A DNA stretch of 64,000 nucleotides from Allobosea sp. 47.2.35 (GCF_024655635.1 NZ_JANLGI010000013.1:1-64000); one strand, 5' to 3'; counted from the first letter of the stretch, positions 18,537 through 26,819 are shown. The notes: generated by a model from the sequence alone, not told the origin. Numbers and translations are program-made.

Positions 18537-19598
18537 ATGCCGCGCCAGCCGATCACGCCGACGAGAACGGCCCTTGCCCTCGTCATGGGCCTGGGCCTGT
18601 TGAGCGCTGCGCCCGCCTGGGCGCAGGAACTGACCGTCGTCTCCTTCGGCGGCTCCTATCAGGAAGGCCAGAGCAAGGCGCTCTTCCAGCCAGCCGCGAA
18701 GGCCTTGGGCATCAAGATCAAGGAGGAGACCTATACCAGCATCGCGGATCTGCGCCTCAAGGTGAAGGCCGGCGCCGTGACTTGGGACGTGGTCGCCAGC
18801 GGCTCCGGCAGCGCCGCCCGCGCCGGCGCCGAGGGCATCCTCGAGAAGCTCGACTACAAGGTCATCGATACCTCGAACTTCCTGCCCGGCACGGCGCAGG
18901 ACTATTGCGTTGGCGGCGACGTGTTCTCGACCGTGCTCGCCTGGAACACCAAGACCTATGGCCAGAACGGCCCGCAGAGCTGGGCCGATTTCTGGGACGT
19001 CAAGAAGTTCCCCGGCAAGCGCTCCTACCGCAAGGGCGTGGCCGGCGCGCTGGAGCCGGCGCTGATGGCCGACGGCGTTCCCGCCGACAAGGTCTACGAG
19101 GTGCTGTCGCAGCCCGGCGGCATCGAGCGCGCGATCAAGAAGATCCGCGAACTGAAGCCGCATATCGCGGTCTGGTGGAGCTCGGGCGCGCAGCATGCCC
19201 AGCTGATGAAGGACGGCGAGGTCGACATGATCACCGGCTGGAATGGCCGCTTCGACGTCGCCGCCAAGGACGGCGCCAAGGTCGCCTATACCTTCAACCA
19301 GGGCCTGCTCGACTATGATTGCTTCGCGATCGCCAAGGGCGCGCCGAACAAGGATCTGGCGATGAAGTTCCTCGCCGAGATCAGCAAGCCGCAATACCAG
19401 GCCGAGTTCACGAAATACATCACCTACGGCCCGACCAACAAGAAGGCCTATGAGGGCGGTGCGATCGATGCAGCCTTCGCCAAGACCCTGCCGTCCCATC
19501 CCGACAACGCCGCCAGGCAATTGCCGGTCGACCTCGCCTGGTACATCAAGTTCGAAGCCCAGGCTTCCTCCGCCTACCAGAACATGCTGACCGAATGA
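18537..19598 (+). CDS. Polyamine-type ABC transporter substrate-binding protein (PotD/PotF-like)
   Basis: Periplasmic binding protein, 353 residues, with a clear signal peptide (about residues 1-29, ending AAPAWA before QELTVV). The mature start ELTVVSFGGSYQEGQ and the later WNTKTYG, WADFWDVKKFPGKR and WNGRFDVAA segments are characteristic of the spermidine/putrescine receptor group. The ATG at 18537 follows an ACGGGAGA site. It overlaps the ATPase gene by ATGA and is followed by two permeases, so the cluster is a complete importer. The amine bound is not proved. Confidence 0.92.
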   Translation: MPRQPITPTRTALALVMGLGLLSAAPAWAQELTVVSFGGSYQEGQSKALFQPAAKALGIKIKEETYTSIADLRLKVKAGAVTWDVVASGSGSAARAGAEGILEKLDYKVIDTSNFLPGTAQDYCVGGDVFSTVLAWNTKTYGQNGPQSWADFWDVKKFPGKRSYRKGVAGALEPALMADGVPADKVYEVLSQPGGIERAIKKIRELKPHIAVWWSSGAQHAQLMKDGEVDMITGWNGRFDVAAKDGAKVAYTFNQGLLDYDCFAIAKGAPNKDLAMKFLAEISKPQYQAEFTKYITYGPTNKKAYEGGAIDAAFAKTLPSHPDNAARQLPVDLAWYIKFEAQASSAYQNMLTE

Positions 19599-20734
19599 GG
19601 CAGGCCGGCGATCACGAGCGGTCGCACGCTGCGGCCGCTTCCGCCTCGGGTTCCGCGACGGCCCTGCCCATCGCGGTCCGGCGGCTGAGCAAGGCCTATG
19701 GCGCGGTGCCCGTGCTGGACGAGATCGATCTCGACGTCCGGCCGGGTGAGTTCCTGACCCTGCTCGGCCCCTCCGGCTCGGGCAAGACGACGCTCCTGAT
19801 GGCGATCGCCGGCTTCCTGCGGCCCGACAAGGGCTCGATCCGCTTCGGCGAGCGCGAGGTCGTCCGCCTCGCGCCGCATAAGCGCGAGATCGGCATGGTC
19901 TTCCAGAACTACGCGCTGTTCCCGCACATGGACGTCGCGCGCAATGTCGGCTTTCCCTTGCGGTTGCGCCGCGTGCCGGCGGCCGAGGTGGCCCGGCGCG
20001 TCGAGTCGGCGCTGGAGATGTTCCAGCTCGGCGGTTTCGGTGCCCGCCGCATCGACCAGCTCTCCGGCGGCCAGCGTCAGCGCGTCGCGCTCGCACGCGC
20101 CATCGTCTTCGAGCCGCGCATCATCCTGATGGACGAGCCGCTCTCGGCGCTCGACAAGCAATTGCGCGAGCGCATGCAGATCGAGTTGCGCCAGCTCCAC
20201 GAGCGTCTGGGCACCACCACCGTCTATGTCACGCATGACCAGCGCGAGGCGCTGACCATGTCGGACCGCGTCGCGATTCTCGATCGCGGCCGCATCGCCC
20301 GGATCGATACGCCGCGCGCGATCTATGACGATCCCCGCAGCCGTTTCGTCGCCGAGTTCATCGGTGAATCCTCCTTCCTCGATGTCGCGGTGGCTGCCGG
20401 CGTCGCCCGCGCCGCCGGCGCGACCATCCGCGCCGAGAACCTGCCGACGCAGCAGGGCCGCTGTACGATGGTGCTGCGGCCGGAGCGCCTGCATCTGCTG
20501 GGGCCGGGCGAAGGCGAGGGCATGAACTGCTTCGACGGCCGCATCACCGGCGCGGTCTATCAGGGCGATACGCTGCTCCTTCAGGCTGTCCTGAACGGCG
20601 GCAGCCCGGTCGCGCTGCGCCTGACGACACGCGGTGGCGAGGGCCCGCCGCGCGCGCCGGGCACGCCTGTCCGCATCGGCATCGCGGTCTCCGATACCGT
20701 GCTGCTGCCCGACGAGACCAAGGACGAGCCGTGA
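19595..20734 (+). CDS. Polyamine-type ABC transporter ATP-binding protein (PotA-like)
   Basis: 379-residue ATPase. Walker A GPSGSGKTT at about residue 67, Q-loop QNYALFPHM, signature LSGGQRQRVALARA, Walker B RIILMDEPLSALD, H-loop THDQREAL. A C-terminal TOBE domain (from about residue 290) matches the PotA/FbpC class. It starts by ATGA overlap with the receptor gene and its own stop overlaps the GTG of the first permease. Confidence 0.95.
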   Translation: MRQAGDHERSHAAAASASGSATALPIAVRRLSKAYGAVPVLDEIDLDVRPGEFLTLLGPSGSGKTTLLMAIAGFLRPDKGSIRFGEREVVRLAPHKREIGMVFQNYALFPHMDVARNVGFPLRLRRVPAAEVARRVESALEMFQLGGFGARRIDQLSGGQRQRVALARAIVFEPRIILMDEPLSALDKQLRERMQIELRQLHERLGTTTVYVTHDQREALTMSDRVAILDRGRIARIDTPRAIYDDPRSRFVAEFIGESSFLDVAVAAGVARAAGATIRAENLPTQQGRCTMVLRPERLHLLGPGEGEGMNCFDGRITGAVYQGDTLLLQAVLNGGSPVALRLTTRGGEGPPRAPGTPVRIGIAVSDTVLLPDETKDEP

Positions 20735-21645
20735 CGGCCGCGAGCGCCTTCGATGCCGCCGGCCCGGCCGGCGACGACCATGCCTCGGGCCTGCGGCGCG
20801 ATCAGTGGCGCGAGCGCATGGGGCTGGCGAGCCTCGCGGCGCCGGCGCTTCTGCTCGTCACCGTCACCATGCTCGTGCCGGTCGGCTGGCTCTTCGGCCT
20901 GTCCTTCCTCGACGACAATGGCGCGCTGAGCCTCGAACACTATCGGCGCATGCTGGCCGAGCCCTCCTATGGCCGGACCTTCCGCACCACCTTCGAGATC
21001 AGCTTCGTCACCACGTTGATCTGCATCCTGCTCGGCTATCCCCTGGCCTATTTCCTGTCGCAACTGCCGCGACGCGCCGCCAATCTCTGCATGATCGCGG
21101 TGCTCTTGCCGTTCTGGACCTCGCTGCTGGTACGCACCTATGCCTGGCTCGTGCTGCTCCAGCGCAGCGGGCTCATCAACACCTGGGGCATGAAGCTCGG
21201 CCTGTGGAGCGAGCCCTTGCAGCTCGTGCACAACATGGGCGGCACGCTGATCGGCATGGTCCATATCATGCTGCCCTTCATGGTGCTGCCGCTCTACGGC
21301 ACGATGCGCGCGATCGACCGCAACCTGCTGCGCGCCGCCGCCAGCCTCGGCTCGACGCCGGTCCACGGCTTCTGGACCGTTTTCTTCCCGCTCTCGCTGC
21401 CCGGGCTCGCGGCCGGGGCCGCGCTCGTCTTCGTGCTCTGCCTCGGCTTCTACGTGACGCCCGCCATGCTCGGCGGCGGCAAGGTCACCATGGTCTCGAA
21501 CCGCATCGCCAACGATATCGAGCTGTTCTTCAACTGGGGCGCGGCCAGCGCGCTCGGCGTCGTGCTGCTGGTGATCACGCTGGTCGTGCTGGTGTTGGCG
21601 GCGCGGCTGTCGCGCGGCGCCGGCCTGTTTGGGGCAGGGCACTGA
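20731..21645 (+). CDS. Polyamine-type ABC transporter permease (PotB-like)
   Basis: 304-residue inner-membrane permease with about six transmembrane helices. The EAA-type loop for ATPase contact is seen around RAAASLGSTPVHGFWTVFFP. The GTG start overlaps the stop of the ATPase gene. It pairs with the next gene as the heterodimeric channel. Confidence 0.92.
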   Translation: MTAASAFDAAGPAGDDHASGLRRDQWRERMGLASLAAPALLLVTVTMLVPVGWLFGLSFLDDNGALSLEHYRRMLAEPSYGRTFRTTFEISFVTTLICILLGYPLAYFLSQLPRRAANLCMIAVLLPFWTSLLVRTYAWLVLLQRSGLINTWGMKLGLWSEPLQLVHNMGGTLIGMVHIMLPFMVLPLYGTMRAIDRNLLRAAASLGSTPVHGFWTVFFPLSLPGLAAGAALVFVLCLGFYVTPAMLGGGKVTMVSNRIANDIELFFNWGAASALGVVLLVITLVVLVLAARLSRGAGLFGAGH

Positions 21646-21646
21646 G

Positions 21647-22462
21647 ATGAGCTGGCTCGATCGCCCCGCCAGCGACACGCAGATCAGCCACGGCGCGCGG
21701 CTCTGGCTCTATGCGGTCGGCGCGCTGGTGCTCGCCTTCCTGGCGATCCCGACGCTGATCGTCATCCCGATGTCCTTCTCCCAGTCGCAATACCTGGAAT
21801 TCCCGCCGCGGGAATGGTCGCTGCGCTGGTACGAGGCCTACTTCGCCTCGTCGAGCTGGATGGCGGCGACCGCGACCTCGTTCAAGGCGGGCTTCTGCAC
21901 GGCGCTGCTGGCGACGCCGATGGGCACGCTCGCGGCCTATGGCCTGCATGCCGCGCGTCTGCGCTTCGCGGGGCTCGCGATCCTCGCCCTGCTGACGCCG
22001 ACGATCGTGCCGGTCATCCTCGTCGGCATCGCGCTGTTCTACGCCTATGTGCAGCTCAAGATGGTGAACTCGTTCGTCGGCATCGTGCTGGCGCATACGA
22101 TGCTGGCCGTTCCGATCGTCATGATGATCGTCGGTTCGGCCCTGAAGAGCTTCGATCTCGACCAGGAGCGGGTGGCGCGCAGCCTCGGCGCGACGCGGAC
22201 CCAGGCCTTCCTACAGGTGACGGCGCCGCAGATCGGCTTCGCCCTCGTCACCTCGGCGATCCTGTCCTTCCTGACCTCCTTCGACGAGGTCGTGATCGCG
22301 CTCTTCGTCTCCGGCGGCGATAACGCGACGCTGACGCGGATGATGTTCCTGGCGCTGCGCGACCAGATCGACCCGACCATCGCCGCGATCTCGACGATCA
22401 TGATCGTGATTACGTCGCTGCTGCTGGCGGTGTCGCAGCTCTTCGGCAAGAGCGAGAACTGA
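21647..22462 (+). CDS. Polyamine-type ABC transporter permease (PotC-like)
   Basis: 271-residue permease with six predicted helices. The EAA loop is seen at ARSLGATRTQAFLQVTAP. The ATG at 21647 follows the previous stop by one base. It is the last gene of the importer operon and converges on the flotillin gene at 22535. Confidence 0.92.
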   Translation: MSWLDRPASDTQISHGARLWLYAVGALVLAFLAIPTLIVIPMSFSQSQYLEFPPREWSLRWYEAYFASSSWMAATATSFKAGFCTALLATPMGTLAAYGLHAARLRFAGLAILALLTPTIVPVILVGIALFYAYVQLKMVNSFVGIVLAHTMLAVPIVMMIVGSALKSFDLDQERVARSLGATRTQAFLQVTAPQIGFALVTSAILSFLTSFDEVVIALFVSGGDNATLTRMMFLALRDQIDPTIAAISTIMIVITSLLLAVSQLFGKSEN

Positions 22463-22476
22463 GGAAGCGCGATCAC

Positions 22477-22507
22477 AAAAAAACGCCGACCGTGGGGCGG
22501 CCGGCGT
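22477..22507 (-). terminator. Rho-independent terminator after yqiK
   Basis: Read on the minus strand, ACGCCGGCC and GGTCGGCGT form a 9-bp stem (one mismatch) around a 7-base loop, followed directly by seven T. It lies 28 bases beyond the flotillin stop. It ends the pspA-yqiJ-yqiK transcript and may also stop the converging importer operon. Confidence 0.8.
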
Positions 22508-22534
22508 CGTGAAATGAACCGTTGGAAGCCAGGC

Positions 22535-24229
22535 TTATTTCTTCGGCTCGGCAGACGGAGCCGGCTTTGCCTGCGTCCCGGCCGCCCCGCCCACTGAGGC
22601 AGCAAGCAGCGCCTGCGTCGGGTCGGTGCCCTTGAAGCCGGCCTGTTGCAGGATTTCGTCGAGGATCGGCTTCTGCGCGGTGAAGCTGAGCAGCTGGCTC
22701 GACAGATCGTTGACCGCGCTCGGCTGGTCGCCGCCGGCGCCGCCATTCATGGCACCCGCAAGGTTGCCGGCGCTGAAGATGCGGATATCCGAGATCTTCT
22801 CGATCGGCTTCATCGCCTGGGCGAGTGCCGCCGGCACGATATCGACGCGGGCCTTGTTCAGCTCGAACTCGATGATCGCCGGCGAGAGCGCGTTGCGGGC
22901 CTCGTTCTTGGCCCGCTCGGCGCGTGCCTGCGCCTCGCCGAGCTCGATCACACCGGCCGCGCGGATCTTGGCGGCGGCGGCCTCGGCCTCCGCCTCGATC
23001 TTGGTCGCAGCGGCGAGGTTCTCCGCTGCTTGGCGCTCGGCCTCGGCCTTGACGGTGAGGGCTGTCGCTTCCTGCTCGGCGCTGCGGCGCGCATCGATCA
23101 CGGCGATGCGCTTGGCACGCTCGGCGATCTCGACCTCGCGGGCGGTGGTGACCTGCTCCTCGGCGGTGATGGCGGAAGCCTTCGCCTCGTCTGCGCGGGC
23201 ACGCGCAGCCTGCTCCTCCTCGGTCTTCTGGGCGACGGCGATCGCGGCCTCGATGCGCGCGGTCTCGGTGATCTTGCGGGCTTCGGCCTCACGCTCGGCG
23301 ATGCCGCGCTCGGCGGCGATGCGGGCGGATTCACGGGCCTGCCGCGTTTCGGCATCGCGCTCGGCAATGCCGCGCTCGGCTTCGAGCCGCGCCGTCTCCT
23401 CGTTGAGACGGGCGAGCTGCTCGGCCTTGGCCGCTTCCGCGCGGGTCTCGGCGGTCTTGTTGGCGATGTCGCGCTCCTGGCTGAGCTCGGCGTCGCGTTG
23501 CTCGCGCTCGATCGTCAGGCGCCGCAGCGAGGCTTCGCGGTCCTTGGTCGCGATCTCGACCTCGTTGTCGCGCACGATCTGGTTGCGCTCGCGTTTGCGC
23601 TCCTCGGTGATCTTGGTGAGGGCCGTCAGGCCTTCGGCGTCGAAGGTGTTGTTCGGGTTGAAATGCTTGATGTCGGTCTGGTCGAGCCGCGTCAGCGAGA
23701 CCGATTCCAGCTCCAGGCCGTTGGATTGCAGGTCATGCGCGACGGCCGCCTGCACCGATTTCACGAACTCGGCGCGCTGCTCCTGCAGGTCGCGTAGCGA
23801 CATGGTGGCGGCGACCGAGCGCAGGCCGTCGACGAACTTGGCTTCTACCAGCGCCTTCAGTGCATCGGCATCGTTGGTCCGGTCGCCGAGCGTCTGCGCC
23901 GCGAGCGCGATGTTCTCGGCATCCGGCTTCACGCGGACATAGAACTCGGCGGTGATGTCCGCCCGCATCCGGTCCTTGGTGATGAGGGACTCGTTCTCGG
24001 CGCGCTTGACTTCAAGACGCAGCGTGCTGAGCGAGACCCAGGAATAGGAGTGGAAGATCGGCAGGATGACCGAGCCGCCGTCGAGCACCACCTTCTTGCC
24101 GCCCAGTCCGGTGCGGACATAGGCCTTGTCGCGCGTCGCCCGCGTGTAAAGCGACGTCATGATGATGCCGATCACCACGATGGCGACGAGAATGCTGGCG
24201 GCGATGATGCCGAGCGTGAAGAAATCCAT
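22535..24229 (-). CDS. yqiK: Flotillin-family SPFH protein (YqiK-like)
   Basis: 564 residues, close to E. coli YqiK (about 550). One N-terminal membrane helix (residues about 5-28) is followed by the SPFH/Band 7 domain (about 40-210). A very long alanine/glutamate-rich coiled coil (about 220-470) then leads to a C-terminal tail with the flotillin-like KISDIRIFSAGN segment. Flotillins organise membrane microdomains from the inner membrane. It lies three bases after yqiJ and is the last gene of a pspA-yqiJ-yqiK operon, ended by a clear terminator. Confidence 0.92.
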   Translation of the reverse strand: MDFFTLGIIAASILVAIVVIGIIMTSLYTRATRDKAYVRTGLGGKKVVLDGGSVILPIFHSYSWVSLSTLRLEVKRAENESLITKDRMRADITAEFYVRVKPDAENIALAAQTLGDRTNDADALKALVEAKFVDGLRSVAATMSLRDLQEQRAEFVKSVQAAVAHDLQSNGLELESVSLTRLDQTDIKHFNPNNTFDAEGLTALTKITEERKRERNQIVRDNEVEIATKDREASLRRLTIEREQRDAELSQERDIANKTAETRAEAAKAEQLARLNEETARLEAERGIAERDAETRQARESARIAAERGIAEREAEARKITETARIEAAIAVAQKTEEEQAARARADEAKASAITAEEQVTTAREVEIAERAKRIAVIDARRSAEQEATALTVKAEAERQAAENLAAATKIEAEAEAAAAKIRAAGVIELGEAQARAERAKNEARNALSPAIIEFELNKARVDIVPAALAQAMKPIEKISDIRIFSAGNLAGAMNGGAGGDQPSAVNDLSSQLLSFTAQKPILDEILQQAGFKGTDPTQALLAASVGGAAGTQAKPAPSAEPKK

Positions 24230-24232
24230 GTC

Positions 24233-24883
24233 TCAGACCCCCGTTGAGGCGCTGCTTGCGACGCTGTCCGGCGCGGGAATGGCCTCGAACAGGCCGTCCG
24301 CTCCATCGACGATCAGCACCAGCGTGCCCGTTGCCATCAGATGTCCCGGCGCCGCCCTGGCACGCAGGATGTGAACGTTGTCGTAGCGGTCCTTGACGCG
24401 GATCGCGCCGGGATGCCCCTGGTCGAGCGGGCCGATCGTGACGGTGCCGATCAGGCCGATGAAATCGGACTGGCTCAGCGCATTGGTCTCGTCGCGCGGG
24501 ATGACCCGGGCAATGCCCCGGCTCGCCCAGCGCGTCGCGGGCACGGCCGCCAGAGCGGCAGCCGGCACGGCGATCAAGAGCGGCAGCGGCCCCAGCATTC
24601 GCGCCGCGAGGCTCTGCAGCGCGAAGCCGAAGATCGCGAAGGCCGTGAGCAGGATCACCGCCAGCACGAGAATCGGGACGCCGCCGGCATTGAGCCAGGA
24701 CATCCAGCCGCCGAGCAGGCCGGGCTCGTGGTCGCCCGGTCCGTGATGGCCGAGTCCGTCATCGAGCAGGCCGGAGGCCGAGGCGCCGATCAGGACCGAA
24801 ACCAGCTCGATCAGGCCGAGCCCGGCCACGACCATCAGCGCCACCCAGAAGGGCGCAGTGCCCGGCTGGATGATGTCGCCCAT
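24233..24883 (-). CDS. yqiJ: YqiJ-family inner-membrane protein (NfeD-like OB-fold partner of flotillin)
   Basis: 216 residues. Hydrophobic helices lie at about 10-33, 63-85 and 95-115, followed by a C-terminal OB-like domain (from about residue 130: SQSDFIGLIGTVTIG...GAIRVKDRYDNVHILRARA). YqiJ and NfeD proteins are standard partners of SPFH proteins. The gene overlaps the end of pspA (TGATG) and precedes yqiK by three bases, so the three proteins are probably made together. Confidence 0.88.
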   Translation of the reverse strand: MGDIIQPGTAPFWVALMVVAGLGLIELVSVLIGASASGLLDDGLGHHGPGDHEPGLLGGWMSWLNAGGVPILVLAVILLTAFAIFGFALQSLAARMLGPLPLLIAVPAAALAAVPATRWASRGIARVIPRDETNALSQSDFIGLIGTVTIGPLDQGHPGAIRVKDRYDNVHILRARAAPGHLMATGTLVLIVDGADGLFEAIPAPDSVASSASTGV

Positions 24884-25530
24884 CAGCGCTGGCCTTCCCG
24901 GAAGGCCTTGAGCCGGGCCTCGATCGCATCCTCGCGCTGGAGCCGTCCGAGCTCCTCGACCTCGGACGCGCCCGCCATGGGCTTGGCCGGGACACCGGTG
25001 ACGCGCTCGACGGCGGAAAGCGCCGCGGCAAGCCGCTGGTCGTTGCGCTGCGAGGGCGTGGCGGGATCGCTGGCGGCGACCGCGCGTTCGGCGCGCCTGG
25101 CATCGTCGAGGCGCTTCATCGCATCGGCGCGGGCCGAGGCGATGCTGCGCAGGGTGGCTTCGGCCTCGGCGATCTCGCCGGCATTCTCCGCGACCGCCTT
25201 GGCGAGCGCGGCACGCTGCGCCTCCAGGTCGATCTGGACGCCGGTCGCGGCGCGGGCGAGGTCCTCGCGGCCCTTTTCCAGCCCCGTCTTGATCTTCTGG
25301 TCGAGGTCGCGGATTTCCTCGTCGAGATCGGCCGCCTTCGCCTTGAGGCGATGGCCGGCGGCGACGGCGACGCCGAGCGCGGCGCGGGCCTCCTCGGCGA
25401 TCTTCTCGATCTCGCGCACGGCCTGCTGGGCGACGGCGGTGGTGTTGGCGCCTTCGGCCGCATCGACTGCATTGTTGACGACGCCGGCGATCACGCGACC
25501 GAGGCGGGCAAGGATTCCTTCGTTGGACAT
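24883..25530 (-). CDS. PspA/IM30-family protein heading the yqiJK operon
   Basis: 215-residue ESCRT-III-like membrane-remodelling protein if started at the ATG at 25530, which has an excellent AAGGAG site six bases upstream. It begins MSNEGILARLGRVIAGVVNNAVD, an amphipathic start typical of PspA, followed by long coiled-coil helices (about residues 25-150) and a variable tail. The frame does not begin here: it runs without a stop through a further 155 codons to 25995 (see the next entries). Either this short form, the 370-residue fusion, or both may be made. It ends by TGATG overlap with yqiJ. Confidence 0.88.
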   Translation of the reverse strand: MSNEGILARLGRVIAGVVNNAVDAAEGANTTAVAQQAVREIEKIAEEARAALGVAVAAGHRLKAKAADLDEEIRDLDQKIKTGLEKGREDLARAATGVQIDLEAQRAALAKAVAENAGEIAEAEATLRSIASARADAMKRLDDARRAERAVAASDPATPSQRNDQRLAAALSAVERVTGVPAKPMAGASEVEELGRLQREDAIEARLKAFREGQR

Positions 25531-25995
25531 CGTGCTCTCCTTGTGTGTGTGAATTCCGGCCTGGACAGCGACGAGGACGCTGATCGTCGATCCCTGGAAG
25601 GACAGACGCGCCTCGGCAAAATCGTTCCAGCCACCGCGATAGCCATCCACCGAATAGGGGACGACGATGCGCCCGTTGATGGTGGCGATGCTGATGCTGT
25701 CCGGGCCCTTGATGGCGAAAAGCTTGGAATCGAGGGGTATCTCGACAGCCGGCTGGTCCGGGTTCTGCCGGCTATGGTCGCGCAGCGCCAAGGTCGCCAT
25801 GCGCGAGGGCAGGCCGGTCTGCGCCCGGATCTCCTCATAGGCCTCCTCGTGCAGCGCGACGAGATTGGCGCCCGTCGTGCCGCCGAGGATCGCCATGGCC
25901 TGCCGATAGGCGGCGAGGGTGGCGTTCAGCGCCTCGCGATCCTCGTCGCTGGGCGCCAGCAGAAGCGCCATCGTTGTCTGAGGCTTCTTGATCAT
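25531..25995 (-). CDS. TnpB/OrfB N-terminal-like segment, in frame with pspA
   Basis: 155 codons from the ATG at 25995 that run straight into pspA with no stop. Codon use is host-like (strong GC at third positions), so it is real coding sequence. Three stretches recall the N-terminal part of IS605-type TnpB/OrfB: an initial LNATLAAYRQAM helix, the YEEIRAQTGLPSRMATLALRD segment (like the TnpB YxxLRxxxGLPxQxAxxA region), and SIATINGRIVVPYSVDGYR followed by an ARLSFQGSTISVLVAV strand. The similarity ends where TnpB's RuvC nuclease would begin, so no nuclease is present. The assignment is from pattern memory and needs a profile search. Confidence 0.6.
25535..25542 (-). promoter_or_regulatory. Strong internal ribosome-binding site for the short PspA
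   Basis: On the minus strand AAGGAGAG stands six bases (counted from AAGGAG) before the ATG at 25530, inside the longer open frame. It argues that the 215-residue PspA is translated on its own even if the longer fusion is also made. Confidence 0.7.
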
Positions 25996-26001
25996 GAAAT
26001 T

Positions 26002-26030
26002 TATATAAAGCACTTCATTGGTGCTTTCAA
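26002..26030 (-). promoter_or_regulatory. Predicted promoter with operator-like palindrome for the pspA-yqiJK operon
   Basis: On the minus strand TTGAAA (26030-26025), 17 bases, TATATA (26007-26002) makes a good sigma-70-type promoter. A perfect inverted repeat AAAGCAC/GTGCTTT with a 7-base centre (26007-26027) fills the spacer. Transcription would start near 25995, the first base of the open frame's ATG, implying a leaderless message. Regulator unknown. Confidence 0.55.
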
Positions 26031-26084
26031 GGGTGCGCCTGGCCCAGGGCCCATGAAAGTTAACGTGCTGTCTCTATCGGAGCT

Positions 26085-26696
26085 TCAATTCGCGGCGGCG
26101 AGGCCGCGGCAGGCCAGGCGCACCAGCCCTTCGATCTGGCGGTCAAGCTCGCGGCGGGGCACGGCGATCAGCTTTTCCTCCAGCCCGATCGCGATGACAC
26201 CATGGACCGCCGAGAACAGCGTCCGGCCGAGCAGGTTCCTGTCCTCCTCGCTGCGATCCGGCACCAGCAGGACAAGCGGCTGGAGGATGTGCCGGAACAT
26301 CGTCATCTGCTCGGTGACCGCCCAGTCGGGTACGGTCGAGCCCTCGGCCATCCGGTGCTCGAACAGCACGCGCCAGAGCTGAAGGTTGTCGCGGGCGAAG
26401 GCGCAATAGGCGAGGGCGACTGCGACGAGCGCCTCGCTAGCCTCATCCTGTGACGAGGCGGGCGGAGACGCTGCACTTAGCGTCGCGTCGAGCCGGGCGA
26501 GCGTGCGCGAGCCGACGCGCAGGACGAGCTCGTCCATATCCGCGACGAGATTGTAGATCGCGCCGAGCGAGCAACCGATCTCCTGGGCGAGCTCGCGCGC
26601 CTTCAGGCCCGCGAGGCCCTTCTCGGCGATGGCCCGTTCCGCCGCTTCGATCAATTGCTCGCGCTGCCGGTCCCGTCGCGCCGCCGTGGTGGTCAT
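26085..26696 (-). CDS. TetR-family transcriptional regulator
   Basis: 203 residues from the ATG at 26696. The N-terminal TetR helix-turn-helix is at about residues 10-55 (GLAGLKARELAQEIGCSLGAIYNL), followed by an all-helical ligand domain. Upstream in-frame ATGs exist at 26726 and 26738. The latter lies inside an operator palindrome and the former has its AAGGG only one base away, so 26696, with GAGAG seven bases upstream, is preferred. It sits between two pspA operons. The palindromes at 26731-26805 are its likely sites, which implies autoregulation and control of the divergent pspA-yiaAB operon. Confidence 0.88.
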   Translation of the reverse strand: MTTTAARRDRQREQLIEAAERAIAEKGLAGLKARELAQEIGCSLGAIYNLVADMDELVLRVGSRTLARLDATLSAASPPASSQDEASEALVAVALAYCAFARDNLQLWRVLFEHRMAEGSTVPDWAVTEQMTMFRHILQPLVLLVPDRSEEDRNLLGRTLFSAVHGVIAIGLEEKLIAVPRRELDRQIEGLVRLACRGLAAAN

Positions 26697-26730
26697 CTCT
26701 TCGCTCTCGCCGTGGTCGTTTTTCATACCC

Positions 26731-26768
26731 TTGAACATCGTTCAATATTTGTATTGAACGATGTTCAA
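26731..26768. promoter_or_regulatory. Paired TetR operators forming a perfect 17-bp inverted repeat
   Basis: TTGAACATCGTTCAATA (26731-26747) is perfectly repeated in inverse after four bases as TATTGAACGATGTTCAA (26752-26768). Each arm is itself a palindrome (TTGAAC-3-GTTCAA at 26731-26745 and 26754-26768), so this is two TetR-type operators back to back between the divergent tetR and pspA genes. Confidence 0.75.
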
Positions 26769-26788
26769 GGATGCGCTACCAATCAATT

Positions 26789-26805
26789 TATGAACGATGT
26801 TCATA
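26789..26805. promoter_or_regulatory. Third TetR operator
   Basis: TATGAACGATGTTCATA, 7-bp arms around GAT, the same TGAAC-GAT-GTTCA core as the pair at 26731-26768. It ends 14 bases before the pspA ATG, where a bound repressor would block transcription. Confidence 0.7.
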
Positions 26806-26819
26806 GCAGGGGAAAGCCA

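Noticed and set aside
22535..24229. Long alanine/glutamate repeats in the flotillin gene as a DNA repeat element
   Set aside because: They are the ordinary coiled-coil codons of the SPFH family, not a separate repeat array.
24883..26013. Intact IS605/IS1341-type element with TnpB
   Set aside because: No RuvC domain, no TnpA and no recognisable element ends; only the N-terminal-like segment is present, fused to pspA.
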